Source of the DNA: a virus
Direction: 5' to 3' (one strand)
IMG/VR virus record: IMGVR_UViG_3300015194_000004
Location: 1-45,003 of that record
Length of the DNA stretch: 45,003 nucleotides
Every line of letters starts with the position of its first letter. The first letter of the stretch is position 1. Both the position numbers and the translations under genes were made by a program. Below the pieces are notes generated by a model. The model did not search any database. It had not been told where the DNA came from and saw only the letters and a program-made list of their open reading frames with translations. Shown here piece after piece: positions 33,045 through 40,163 of this stretch.

Positions 33045-34631
33045 TCAGTAGAGTTCGGCCCACTCGGCAATCTCCTCGTCGAGCGCGTTCTGGGCGCGGT
33101 TATGGGCTCCTTCTTCAAAGGCTTGTCGTCTGGCGATGTCGATCGGGTTTCCAAGTGTCTTTGCCTCAATGTTCTTTGCTTGTTCCTGGGACTTGCCCGT
33201 GATCGCGCTCCAATCCCAGGGGATACGGGTGATGGCGTAACGCATTGCATCAGCAAAGTCGTCCTTTGCCACCCGCTTGGGAGTGTCGAGCCGAAGGTTG
33301 GAGAGTTCCCAGCCTAATTTCTGAAGCTCTGGCGTGTCAAATATGAAAAGCATGTTGTTCTTGAACAGGACGTTGATGATCTCCTCGCCCTTGTCGTGAG
33401 ACTTGTCGGCCGGCTGGAACGGGACCTCCATGCGGGACGAGATCTCAAAGAAGTCCCGGTCCGACTGGTCGTAGTACATGCCTTGGAACTCCTGCCCACC
33501 CCGCATCTCAATAAACTTGTTCACAATGTCGCCCGCAGTGGTTGCAAGCTGGTCCCCCCGCCATCCCCGGATCACATAGCCAAGTCTGAAGTCGCGCCTG
33601 ACGGCAACAAACGCAATCGCAGCCGGGTGGTTGTCCCTCCCCCCGCTCCCCGGGTCCACCCCACAGTAATAGTACCAGTCGTCTCCGAAAGATTTCGTGG
33701 GGATCATGTGTCTCTTCAAATCGAACTGCTCGTACTTGCGCCCCTCGTCTACAACAAACTTGCCGTACACACGTCTGAGGATCTCGTTGTGGCTTTTGCA
33801 TCTCGCCTCTTGGATTTTTATCTTTTCGATGGTCCAGTGGGAAGGGGTGCCGTCCTCGTAGAACTGGCAGTCGTACATGGAGACTTGTTTTTTGTAGGCT
33901 TGGGGTAGCTTCTCTCTTGTACCCGTCTCCTCAAGAACTGCTTTCCAAAAGTCCTGGCCCAGGGTAGCAGTGAAGACCATATGAAAGTAACCATCACTGG
34001 CCGAAATACGGAAGATCAATTCATCGTACAGATCAACGGGAAGCTCCTCGTCACAGAAGATCGCATCGCACGTACCCGTCTGGAGGCTCTGAACGTCCTG
34101 GGAGTATGTTTTGAAGTACACATGAACTCCGGAATTAAAATGTATTGCGAAGAGTTCCTTGTTCTTGATTTCCTCCTTCCAGCCGTACACCGGATGGCTC
34201 TTGAACTCGCCGCGCGGAAGGAATTGCTTCCACTTGGTCTCGAACTCGATCTTACACTGCGAAGCGGTGGGATACAGGTACCAAAACTGGATGGGCTTGC
34301 GTCCCCAGAGCATGGGCCACTTTGAAGTGTTCGTCGCCCAGTCGATGCACTTTCTTATTTGCGTTGAACTCTTTGAGATCTGGTTCGCCGCGCAAAGAAA
34401 ATTAAGCTTGTTCGCTGATTCAAAGAACTCTCTCGCCCACCCGTACCACTTCCAGCCATAGAGGAACGGGAGCCCCTCCATCAACTTCAGTTTCTGCTCC
34501 TGAAGCACAATAAGCTCGCGCTTGGCGGCCAACTCCGCCGCCGGATCAGCCGGAGGTTTCACGGGAGGCGCGAGAATTTTCTTAACCTTTGGGGTTAATG
34601 GTTTCTTAGGCTTCTTGGGCTTGTCTGGCAA
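33045..34631 (-). CDS. terL: Terminase large subunit
   Basis: This 528-residue packaging motor has a variant Walker A in the N-terminal ATPase, CAANQISKSSTQIRK, a Walker B with catalytic acid, CDAIFCDEELP, and a coupling-type motif (HMVFTATLGQDFW). The RNase H-like nuclease shows CGVDPGSGGRDNHPAAIAFV (first Asp), GMYYDQSDRDFFEIS and a late Asp in KRVAKDDFADAMRYAI. The start is TTG 34631, directly after the upstream stop, with AAGGGCATGTGA as ribosome site. The N-terminal 40 residues are Lys/Pro-rich. It cuts concatemers and pumps DNA through the portal. Confidence 0.88.
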   Translation of the reverse strand: MPDKPKKPKKPLTPKVKKILAPPVKPPADPAAELAAKRELIVLQEQKLKLMEGLPFLYGWKWYGWAREFFESANKLNFLCAANQISKSSTQIRKCIDWATNTSKWPMLWGRKPIQFWYLYPTASQCKIEFETKWKQFLPRGEFKSHPVYGWKEEIKNKELFAIHFNSGVHVYFKTYSQDVQSLQTGTCDAIFCDEELPVDLYDELIFRISASDGYFHMVFTATLGQDFWKAVLEETGTREKLPQAYKKQVSMYDCQFYEDGTPSHWTIEKIKIQEARCKSHNEILRRVYGKFVVDEGRKYEQFDLKRHMIPTKSFGDDWYYYCGVDPGSGGRDNHPAAIAFVAVRRDFRLGYVIRGWRGDQLATTAGDIVNKFIEMRGGQEFQGMYYDQSDRDFFEISSRMEVPFQPADKSHDKGEEIINVLFKNNMLFIFDTPELQKLGWELSNLRLDTPKRVAKDDFADAMRYAITRIPWDWSAITGKSQEQAKNIEAKTLGNPIDIARRQAFEEGAHNRAQNALDEEIAEWAELY

Positions 34632-35087
34632 TCACATGCCCTTGCGCTTTAAGATGATCGTGTGCCCGCCCGGATTGCCCATGGGGGGCACGCCTGGGTT
34701 ACCCATCGCAGGATCAGCCGGGTTGACCGGACCGGGAGGAATGGGCGGGGCCTTCATCGTATGGTCAGGCTCGGGAGCCATGGGAACCACTTCTGGTTCT
34801 TGTGTCATCAGGATAGCCTTCTTCATCAGCTCCTTTAACTTCTGGTCTGATGGGTTTCTCTCCTTCATCAGCAACTGGAGGAATGCAGCCCGCGCCTCAG
34901 CGTTCATGGCGGTCGGGGGCTTGCCCATCACCTCTGATCTGTCCACCACGTCACTCGGTACGGGGCCTTGGGGCTTGGGGGCTTTGGCAACCGGCATGTC
35001 TCCGGCCGGCGCTCCCCCGCCATTCATGAGGGCTTCCATGGGATCGGGGGCTTGGCCGCGAGACTGGGTCCAGGGATTGGTCGGCAT
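34632..35087 (-). CDS. Pro-rich packaging-region protein
   Basis: This 151-residue protein is mainly Pro/Gly/Met-rich (PPIPPGPVNPADPAMGNPG; KAPKPQGPVPSDVVDRSE) with one helical piece (AEARAAFLQLLMKERNPSD; QKLKELMKKAILM). It sits between the TerS candidate and TerL. The stop is followed at once by the TerL TTG. It may be a linker or assembly factor; no family was recognised. Confidence 0.55.
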   Translation of the reverse strand: MPTNPWTQSRGQAPDPMEALMNGGGAPAGDMPVAKAPKPQGPVPSDVVDRSEVMGKPPTAMNAEARAAFLQLLMKERNPSDQKLKELMKKAILMTQEPEVVPMAPEPDHTMKAPPIPPGPVNPADPAMGNPGVPPMGNPGGHTIILKRKGM

Positions 35088-35088
35088 C

Positions 35089-35844
35089 TTACTCGTCCTC
35101 CGTGACGGTGGTTGATTCTACCTCGATGGTATCAGCTTTCTTTTCGTCGGGCAGATTTAGTGCTCGCCTCTCCCTGGCTTGCAGCTCACGGATGCGGGTG
35201 TCGAGATCCCCCATGGTGGAACCCAAGGCCATTTCTGCGACCACCTTGTCTGTGGTCATCACGTTCAGATTCATGTTCTTCTGGAGTACTGAGCCCTTCA
35301 CCCTTTGGTCCAGCATCGAAATGATCTTCGCCTGGAGGTCCAGGATCTTGGTGTTGATCCTTCCTTTCTCGTCTATATAAGGAAGCTCCAAGATGTCGCG
35401 CAACCTGTCGATCCCGAAGTCCAAGGCTTCGCGCATCTTGACCTCATAAGAAACGATGGGACAAAGTAGCCAGGAGATTTTCTCTGGGTGCTTGAGATAG
35501 TTTCCATAAAAGTAATCCCTCGTGCAAACGCCGCTCACGACGTTGGTCATGACCATGTCCTTGACCGTTGTTTGTGCCCTGTCGTACTCCATCCAAAAAG
35601 CAAGCCTGAGACGGTTGTCGGTTGGAGTGGGTGTGCACTCCTCTTGCTTGAGCGTTTTGTAGAGAGATTTTTCGTCCAGGTTGAAGAGATCAGGCCGGCG
35701 CTTGGCTGAGTCTAACATCGCTGATTGGACTTGGGGCGGGACCAAGTTGATGATGGCGCGCTCGTCGGCCCTGTTGAAGAGGTCAATAGCGTGTTGGTTT
35801 TCGGGCCCGGAATCGGGGGCCAGGGTGAGGGCTTTCTTTTCCAT
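35089..35844 (-). CDS. Candidate terminase small subunit
   Basis: This 251-residue protein is the first gene of the late operon and lies two genes before TerL, the usual position of TerS. It is helical: RADERAIINLVPPQVQSAML, LFNLDEKSLYKTLKQEE, LRLAFWMEYDRAQTT, ILDLQAKIISMLDQRVKGS and RIRELQARERRALNLPDE, ending in an acidic tail. No sequence-level match was made, so the role comes from context. ATG 35844 lacks a clear ribosome site. Confidence 0.5.
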   Translation of the reverse strand: MEKKALTLAPDSGPENQHAIDLFNRADERAIINLVPPQVQSAMLDSAKRRPDLFNLDEKSLYKTLKQEECTPTPTDNRLRLAFWMEYDRAQTTVKDMVMTNVVSGVCTRDYFYGNYLKHPEKISWLLCPIVSYEVKMREALDFGIDRLRDILELPYIDEKGRINTKILDLQAKIISMLDQRVKGSVLQKNMNLNVMTTDKVVAEMALGSTMGDLDTRIRELQARERRALNLPDEKKADTIEVESTTVTEDE

Positions 35845-36020
35845 GTGGGGAATGGTGAGGGGTTCGGGGCCTTTTGTCTAGGCCGCAGTGCGTTACAAAG
35901 AGCCTTTTTTCGTTTTTTCCGGGGCTCGACGGGCTGACGATCACGATCAAGAAGCTCCCCCCAAGCCCCGACTCCCCCATGAATCTAAACCCGATCCGGG
36001 CCGGAATTATTCCTGTAGAA

Positions 36021-36047
36021 ATTATCATGGCAAGATTTATTCATCAA
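36021..36047 (-). promoter_or_regulatory. Candidate late-operon promoter
   Basis: Read on the minus strand, TTGATG (36047-36042) is followed after 15 bases by GATAAT (36026-36021). The -10 is close to consensus and the -35 partial, with short spacing. It would start transcription about 170 bases upstream of the TerS candidate. It is one of several possible sites. Confidence 0.3.
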
Positions 36048-36405
36048 AGATTACGCTGGGTTAAATGTATTGGTGTGCGACGCACGAGGATGACCTAGGT
36101 TGAACGATCGGGGTTCGGGCAGGGGGTAAGTAGCAAGCCGGATGGTACGGTTACATCGCGAGGGTGCCCTTGATAAGCTTGTCCAGCGGTTGACGGTTGT
36201 TGGCTCGGGGGCAAGGCTTGTTTGGTGCGGGGTGCGGGAGTGGTGGGACGGGCAAGCGCATGGGAGTGGCGGGAGTGGGCAAGCGATGCAGCGAATGCAG
36301 ACATATAAAGGAAGCGACGAGGAACGAAAATATAAAACAAGCTTTTTATAAAACAAGCTTTACAAACTTGCATCACTTGGGTTACAAGCTGGCAGTCTGC
36401 TAACC

Positions 36406-36425
36406 GTGCCGAGTCAAACCGGCAC
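36406..36425 (+). promoter_or_regulatory. Leader hairpin with AGTCAAAC loop, copy 1
   Basis: GTGCCG, loop AGTCAAAC, CGGCAC: a perfect 6-base stem just upstream of the ribosome site and ATG 36442. The same stem-loop in shorter form (ACCG-AGTCAAA-CGGT) precedes the ubiquitin-like gene at 37034. A shared loop in two leaders suggests binding by one regulator or RNA-binding protein. Confidence 0.5.
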
Positions 36426-36441
36426 TTGAAAGGGAATGACG

Positions 36442-36609
36442 ATGAGTAAACGAATGAGAGTTAGTCGGGCACTAGCACCGATGTTAAGAGCTACCGGGTT
36501 CAGGTTCAGCAAGGCATACCGTTACGGTGATAGCTTGTACCATCGTGTAGTGTACGCGTGCATTGATACGGTTGCAGCTAACCTGATAGCCGATGGGGTG
36601 CGCTTGTGA
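36442..36609 (+). CDS. Small basic protein opening the accessory operon
   Basis: This 55-residue protein has ATG 36442 after GAAAGGGAATGAC. The sequence is basic (MSKRMRVSRALAPMLRATG; FRFSKAYRYGDSLYHR) with one cysteine and a helical end (IDTVAANLIADG). The stop overlaps the GTG of the next frame. No family was recognised. It is co-oriented with the ubiquitin-like genes and may regulate them. Confidence 0.5.
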   Translation: MSKRMRVSRALAPMLRATGFRFSKAYRYGDSLYHRVVYACIDTVAANLIADGVRL

Positions 36610-36689
36610 ATGACTTTGGATGGGCGGATTGCAAGCCTCTACATGCGGTTGATGGTAGCTACTACCCGATGACAGTGAGCAAGTCATGA
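36606..36689 (+). CDS. Tiny peptide coupled to its neighbours
   Basis: This 27-residue frame has GTG 36606 overlapping the previous stop (GTGA) and its own stop overlapping the next ATG. The product starts MNDFGWADCKPLHAVDG. Overlaps at both ends support translation, but it is too short to judge by content. Confidence 0.3.
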   Translation: MNDFGWADCKPLHAVDGSYYPMTVSKS

Positions 36690-36937
36690 TGCTTGTTTAC
36701 TGGGTTTGTCGCCACAATGCCAGTGACTGTTACAGTATTCGGGCAAGGACCAAGCGGGAAGCGGAAGCGCAAAGACTTGCGCACTACATGCCGACTGACT
36801 TTGAAAAACCTGAACGGGTTACGGTGATATACCCGGATGGGTTCTCACTAGTGCAGCAATGCTTGTCAGAGTACAGGATCTTTGAGGGTTACGCGGACTA
36901 CAAGGACAAGGTGATAAACGACATCCGTCCTAACTAG
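36686..36937 (+). CDS. Small protein upstream of the ubiquitin-like gene
   Basis: This 83-residue protein starts with two ATGs at 36686. A compact alpha/beta pattern is seen: VYWVCRHNASDCYSIRA, a helix with TKREAEAQRLAHYM, a strand ERVTVIYPDGF and a C-terminal helix. Two cysteines lie near the N-terminus. The function is unknown. It shares orientation and low GC with the conjugation genes, so it may be a substrate, adaptor or regulator of that system. Confidence 0.6.
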   Translation: MMLVYWVCRHNASDCYSIRARTKREAEAQRLAHYMPTDFEKPERVTVIYPDGFSLVQQCLSEYRIFEGYADYKDKVINDIRPN

Positions 36938-36953
36938 GCTTGTTTTTTGATCG

Positions 36954-36979
36954 GCAAGCTAGGCAATAGTCTAGCTTGC
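36954..36979 (+). promoter_or_regulatory. Perfect inverted repeat upstream of the ubiquitin-like gene
   Basis: GCAAGCTAG, 8-base spacer GCAATAGT, CTAGCTTGC. CTTGTTTTTT lies just before it (36939-36948). There is no U-tract after the stem, so a dyad operator or leader hairpin is more likely than a terminator. Another CAAGC/GCTTG inverted pair (40132-40163) lies at the far end of the operon. Confidence 0.55.
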
Positions 36980-37033
36980 TCATTCAAGGCATAAGCTTTG
37001 AGCGATGCACGATGCATCGTATATAAGGAAGGA

Positions 37034-37048
37034 ACCGAGTCAAACGGT
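37034..37048 (+). promoter_or_regulatory. Leader hairpin with AGTCAAA loop, copy 2
   Basis: ACCG, loop AGTCAAA, CGGT, located 18 bases upstream of the ATG of the ubiquitin-like gene and directly before its AAGAAGGA ribosome site. It has the same loop as the hairpin at 36406. The E2-like gene leader has a partial match (TTCAAACGG at about 37346). Confidence 0.5.
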
Positions 37049-37066
37049 AAGAAGGAAAAAGACGAT

Positions 37067-37270
37067 ATGACTAATAACGTAGTAGGGCATGTTCAAGGTG
37101 GCGAGCGCAAAGTTTTCGATAACGTGAACACGGTAGCGGACATCAAGCGAGCACTTGGTTTCCCAAATCATCTTGGTCACATTAACGGTACGCCAGCACT
37201 GGACACCGATACCTTGAAAGAGCGGGATTACGTGCTATTGACCGAAAACACCAAAGGTGGAAACAAGTAA
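37067..37270 (+). CDS. Ubiquitin-like beta-grasp modifier
   Basis: This 67-residue protein starts at ATG 37067 after AAGAAGGAAAAAGACGAT; a TTG frame extension to 36998 was rejected. The beta-grasp pattern runs strand hairpin (VVGHVQGGERKVFDNV), helix (TVADIKRALGF), then GHINGTPALDTDTLKERDYVLL, the NG...L.D.D.V.L ending typical of ThiS and ubiquitin-like proteins. It ends TKGGNK: a Gly-Gly at 64-65 followed by two residues, so a peptidase would have to expose the Gly-Gly before activation. The E2, JAMM and E1 genes follow at once. It is likely the modifier that becomes attached to target proteins. Confidence 0.8.
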   Translation: MTNNVVGHVQGGERKVFDNVNTVADIKRALGFPNHLGHINGTPALDTDTLKERDYVLLTENTKGGNK

Positions 37271-37298
37271 TTCAGCTATTCCCTTTCATAGTTGAAGC

Positions 37299-37334
37299 GG
37301 GAAGGAGTGCAATGGTGCATTCCTTCCCTTTTTC
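37299..37334 (+). terminator. Rho-independent terminator between modifier and enzyme genes
   Basis: Stem GGGAAGGAGTGCA/TGCATTCCTTCCC (13 pairs, one G-U), a 4-base loop, then TTTTTC. It lies 28 bases after the modifier stop and 31 bases before the E2-like start. Transcription would mostly stop here, giving much more modifier than enzymes, unless a second promoter or antitermination serves the enzyme genes. Confidence 0.8.
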
Positions 37335-37365
37335 TATTGTCTCTTTTCAAACGGAGTGAACGACG

Positions 37366-38583
37366 ATGAGACCAGAATTTTTAGGTATGATACAAGGTAG
37401 TACGCTACCGGATATCACGCGAGATAACCCGTACAATTTAAGCACTTTGCCCTATGAGCCTTTAAGGCAAGCTTTAGAATACTTGCAACACTTGGCTACC
37501 ATGACTTGCGAGGATATCAAAGATTGGAAGCTGGATGAATTCCTAACGGAGGAAATGCTTGTCGATAAAACGGCAATGAATGGTGCATTCTTTGCCAAGG
37601 TGGATGCGGTCAAGGCAAGCAAGCAAGCCTATGATGAGAATGATCCAATTACTAAAGACTTGCTGGACTATGCGAAAGACTACGGACCAAACTTTTTGCT
37701 TAATAAGGTGAATACCCTGATTGCTAACCGTGATTTTGCTAAAATGGAAGCTTCAAATTATCTGACTTCCGCCGATGGAAAGATAAAAGAAGCTTATGAA
37801 ATGCATTGCCATGCGGAAGCATTGCAGGGAAGGAGAACTGGGATGGTCGATGAGATCAAACAAGTCTTATCGAATCCCTATTACAAGCTGAATTCAAAGG
37901 TAGGTGGCACAGTTTACTTTGACACACGAAACCCGGTGATTTGTGTTGAACGAAATGCGGAATACGGAGTGGACAGGAAAGTAAATCTTGGTTTGTTCCA
38001 GGTAAGCATTGACTTGTCTAGCCTTGAAATAAGGCTAAAGCCTAGCGGGAATAACGTCAATGCCGATGGTCACTACCATCCTTACTTGAGTGCAGCAGGG
38101 AAAGTTTGTTGGGGTAACTCAAGTGATGCGGTAGCGGGAATGCTTGCCAAGGGGGAGTTAGCGCGAGTCATGGCCCTATTGCCTGACTTGCTTTCAAACT
38201 TTTCCGGGGAAAGCACACCCTATGTCCAGCTTAAGAAATTTGAAGATATCAGGAAAGGAATTGAAGACGATGAAGAAGAGAATGAATGCGATGGATGCGG
38301 GAATAGTACGGACAATTGTGAATGTTGCGGTACTTGTAACACTCATGTTGACAATTGCGAGTGTTTCTATTGCGAGCAATGCGGAGAGACAAGCATTGAA
38401 AGGTGCGGCGAGCATTGGTGTTCGGTGTGTCGCACGTATGATGGTCAAGATTGCTCATGTTGCCGGGAATGCGATTCCGTAGAAGAGAATTGCGATAGGT
38501 GCCGGGAATGCGATTCCCATGATGATATTCATAACCGTAATTGCGAGCGCAACCTAAGTGACTCTGAAAGGGAAGCCCTATGA
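37366..38583 (+). CDS. E2-like (UBC-fold) conjugating protein with Cys-rich tandem-repeat tail
   Basis: This 405-residue protein has three parts. Residues 1-155 are helical (PYEPLRQALEYLQHLATM; KIKEAYEMHCHAEALQ). Residues 160-290 resemble a bacterial E2: strands (GTVYFDTRNPVICVERN; LGLFQVSIDLSSLEIRL), then GHYHPYLSAAGKVCWGNSSD, matching the E2 pattern HP..-..G..C.G with C248 as candidate thioester cysteine, then helices. Residues 308-393 hold 21 cysteines in about six repeats of CxxC-x6-8-CxC/CxxC type, predicted to bind zinc and possibly to act as a substrate or E3-like module. ATG 37366; stop overlaps the JAMM start. The E2 call is by pattern and operon context. Confidence 0.7.
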   Translation: MRPEFLGMIQGSTLPDITRDNPYNLSTLPYEPLRQALEYLQHLATMTCEDIKDWKLDEFLTEEMLVDKTAMNGAFFAKVDAVKASKQAYDENDPITKDLLDYAKDYGPNFLLNKVNTLIANRDFAKMEASNYLTSADGKIKEAYEMHCHAEALQGRRTGMVDEIKQVLSNPYYKLNSKVGGTVYFDTRNPVICVERNAEYGVDRKVNLGLFQVSIDLSSLEIRLKPSGNNVNADGHYHPYLSAAGKVCWGNSSDAVAGMLAKGELARVMALLPDLLSNFSGESTPYVQLKKFEDIRKGIEDDEEENECDGCGNSTDNCECCGTCNTHVDNCECFYCEQCGETSIERCGEHWCSVCRTYDGQDCSCCRECDSVEENCDRCRECDSHDDIHNRNCERNLSDSEREAL

Positions 38584-39464
38584 AACCGACAATTGTAATC
38601 GAGAATAAAGCTTATTTGAAAATCATGACTTGGGTTAAGCGCAATCCAGAAATGGAATGTTCAGGCTATGGCACTGTAGCGATTGAGCCCAAAGGAGTGC
38701 TTAGAGTGCTGGATGCTTTCCTGCTAAAGCAAGAAAACGGGAGAGTGGAAACGGACATAACAGCGGAAGCATACGCCAAGCTTTGCGCTGAATTGTACGG
38801 TAAAGGAGTAAAGGAATACTTAAATTTTTGGTGGCATTCACACCAAAAAATGAGTTCATTTATGTCAGGCACTGACAAGGATACTATCCGCAAGATAGGC
38901 GCGGGAGGTTTCATGGCGGCAAGCGTTTTTAACGTGAAAGAAGAGATTTTCTCGGCATTTTACAGCGCAAGCGGTTTGGACACACCATGGGGCAAGTCAG
39001 AGCTTTACTTGGATAACCTGGATACTCAAGTCATGCCGTTTGTTCATCCTGAACAAGCCTTGTGGGAAGCGGAATATGATTCCAAGGTGACAATCAAAGA
39101 AGCGGTGCAATGGCAGACACCAGCGTATGAGGATTGGCGCGGCTACAAGCCGGTTGAAAACTTGATTGTCATGGACAAGCCTATTGACGATGAGAAACCT
39201 TTGGATGATTGGAAAGGTTTAGATGATTGGGGTTTGTCAGTAGGCGAAGTGCAACACTTGCTTGCTATGAATTGGGAAAGTGATCACTTGGAAACCTTGG
39301 TGCAGCACTACCCAATTGAAATAGACGACATAGTGATGATTTCTTCCCTTGGTGGCGAACCAAAGGAAGTTATCTGGATGCTAGAAAATGAATATTCGGT
39401 TTCAGACATCTTGATGGAATTGAAAGCAGAGCAATTACAAGGATACTACAATGTTTCAGAATGA
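38580..39464 (+). CDS. JAB/JAMM metalloprotease (deubiquitinase-like)
   Basis: This 294-residue protein has a complete JAMM zinc motif: upstream Glu in PEMECSGYG (E26), then WWHSHQKMSSFMSGTD, that is H86-S-H88-x7-S96-xx-D99. This family cuts after Gly-Gly, either to mature a ubiquitin-like precursor or to remove it from targets. The C-terminal 120 residues carry an acidic linker (DDEKPLDDWKGLDDWG) and short helical motifs (SVGEVQHLLAMNWES; PKEVIWMLENEYSVSDILME) that recall small three-helix UBA-like domains; this last point is speculative. ATG 38580 overlaps the E2 stop, and its own end overlaps the E1 gene by 14 bases. Confidence 0.88.
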   Translation: MKPTIVIENKAYLKIMTWVKRNPEMECSGYGTVAIEPKGVLRVLDAFLLKQENGRVETDITAEAYAKLCAELYGKGVKEYLNFWWHSHQKMSSFMSGTDKDTIRKIGAGGFMAASVFNVKEEIFSAFYSASGLDTPWGKSELYLDNLDTQVMPFVHPEQALWEAEYDSKVTIKEAVQWQTPAYEDWRGYKPVENLIVMDKPIDDEKPLDDWKGLDDWGLSVGEVQHLLAMNWESDHLETLVQHYPIEIDDIVMISSLGGEPKEVIWMLENEYSVSDILMELKAEQLQGYYNVSE

Positions 39465-40125
39465 GCGTTTTACTCGGCAATTAGATCTTATTCCAATGTC
39501 CGTGCTTGCTTGCCCGGTAACTATCATCGGTGCCGGTGCTATTGGAAGCTGGACAAGCTTGTCACTAGCCAAAATGGGAATGAATGACATATCCGTGCAT
39601 GACTTTGATCGGGTAAGTGAGTTAAACTTACCGTCGCAATTCTACCCTGAAAGTGCCGTCGGGCAATTCAAGGTGGATGCACTTGCAAGCATGGTCAAGG
39701 CATTCACCGGAGTGGATATCAAGGTAAGCAGACAAGCTTATGAGCTAGGTCACTTTCCAGGGATTGTCATTTCAGCAGTTGACTCCATGGCAGTGCGGAA
39801 GCTGATATGGGAAAACCATGAAAACAAGTCAGTGCATACCAAGGCGATTATTGACCCAAGGATGGGCGCGGAAAACGCTTTGATGTATGTCATGAAACCG
39901 ATGTCACCTACCGATCAAACGGACTACCGAAAAAGCTTGTACAGCGATGCGCAAGCTTTTCAGGAGAGATGTACGGCTAAAGCTACCATTTACACTGCCA
40001 ATCTGTTATCGGGAATGGTGTGCAAGGCAGTCAAAGACTTGCTTACCAAGCCGGATTACCTTCGGACGGTGCAATGGGATATAGCGGGGAATGAGTTTAG
40101 TGGTTTCAAAAAACAAGTAAGCTAA
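39451..40125 (+). CDS. ThiF/E1-like activating enzyme
   Basis: This 224-residue minimal adenylating enzyme has nucleotide-binding GAGAIGS (27-33), HDFDRVSELNLPSQFY with the conserved Asp, Asn and Gln of the MoeB/ThiF/E1 active site, GQFKVDAL (Lys 74), VISAVDSMAVR (Asp for Mg), and CTAKATIYTA with C174 as candidate thioester cysteine. It would adenylate the Gly-Gly end of the modifier and pass it to the E2-like protein. It is short, with no separate UFD or second catalytic domain. ATG 39451 follows AAGGATACTACA. A hairpin and a strong terminator follow. Confidence 0.88.
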   Translation: MFQNERFTRQLDLIPMSVLACPVTIIGAGAIGSWTSLSLAKMGMNDISVHDFDRVSELNLPSQFYPESAVGQFKVDALASMVKAFTGVDIKVSRQAYELGHFPGIVISAVDSMAVRKLIWENHENKSVHTKAIIDPRMGAENALMYVMKPMSPTDQTDYRKSLYSDAQAFQERCTAKATIYTANLLSGMVCKAVKDLLTKPDYLRTVQWDIAGNEFSGFKKQVS

Positions 40126-40131
40126 CGGATC

Positions 40132-40163
40132 GGGCAAGCTGTATTTCATCGTCCGGCTTGCCC
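40132..40163 (+). promoter_or_regulatory. Inverted repeat after the E1 gene
   Basis: GGGCAAGC and GCTTGCCC form a perfect 8-base stem with a 16-base loop, seven bases after the E1 stop. There is no U-tract. It mirrors the CAAGC/GCTTG dyad at 36954-36979 that precedes the modifier gene, so the conjugation genes are bracketed by similar dyads. Confidence 0.5.

Larger units (their letters stand above)
35845..36441. promoter_or_regulatory. Gene-poor divergent control region
   Basis: About 600 bases separate the late operon (minus) from the ubiquitin-like operon (plus). It should hold promoters for both. Contents seen: a GGCCT/AGGCC hairpin near 35876, a sigma70-like minus-strand candidate near 36021-36047, eight CAAGC/GCTTG words between 36121 and 36420, two direct copies of ATAAAACAAGCTTT (about 36332 and 36348), and the leader hairpin at 36406-36425. 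Small frames at 36027 and 36142 lack ribosome sites and were not called. Confidence 0.6.

Noticed and set aside
35783-36028. 81-codon minus frame in the control region
   Set aside because: It overlaps the start of the TerS candidate, lacks a ribosome site and has Pro/Arg/His-rich random-like content.
36998-37066. TTG-initiated extension of the ubiquitin-like protein
   Set aside because: It would translate through the leader hairpin and the ribosome site; ATG 37067 has a well-placed AAGAAGGA and gives a standard modifier length.
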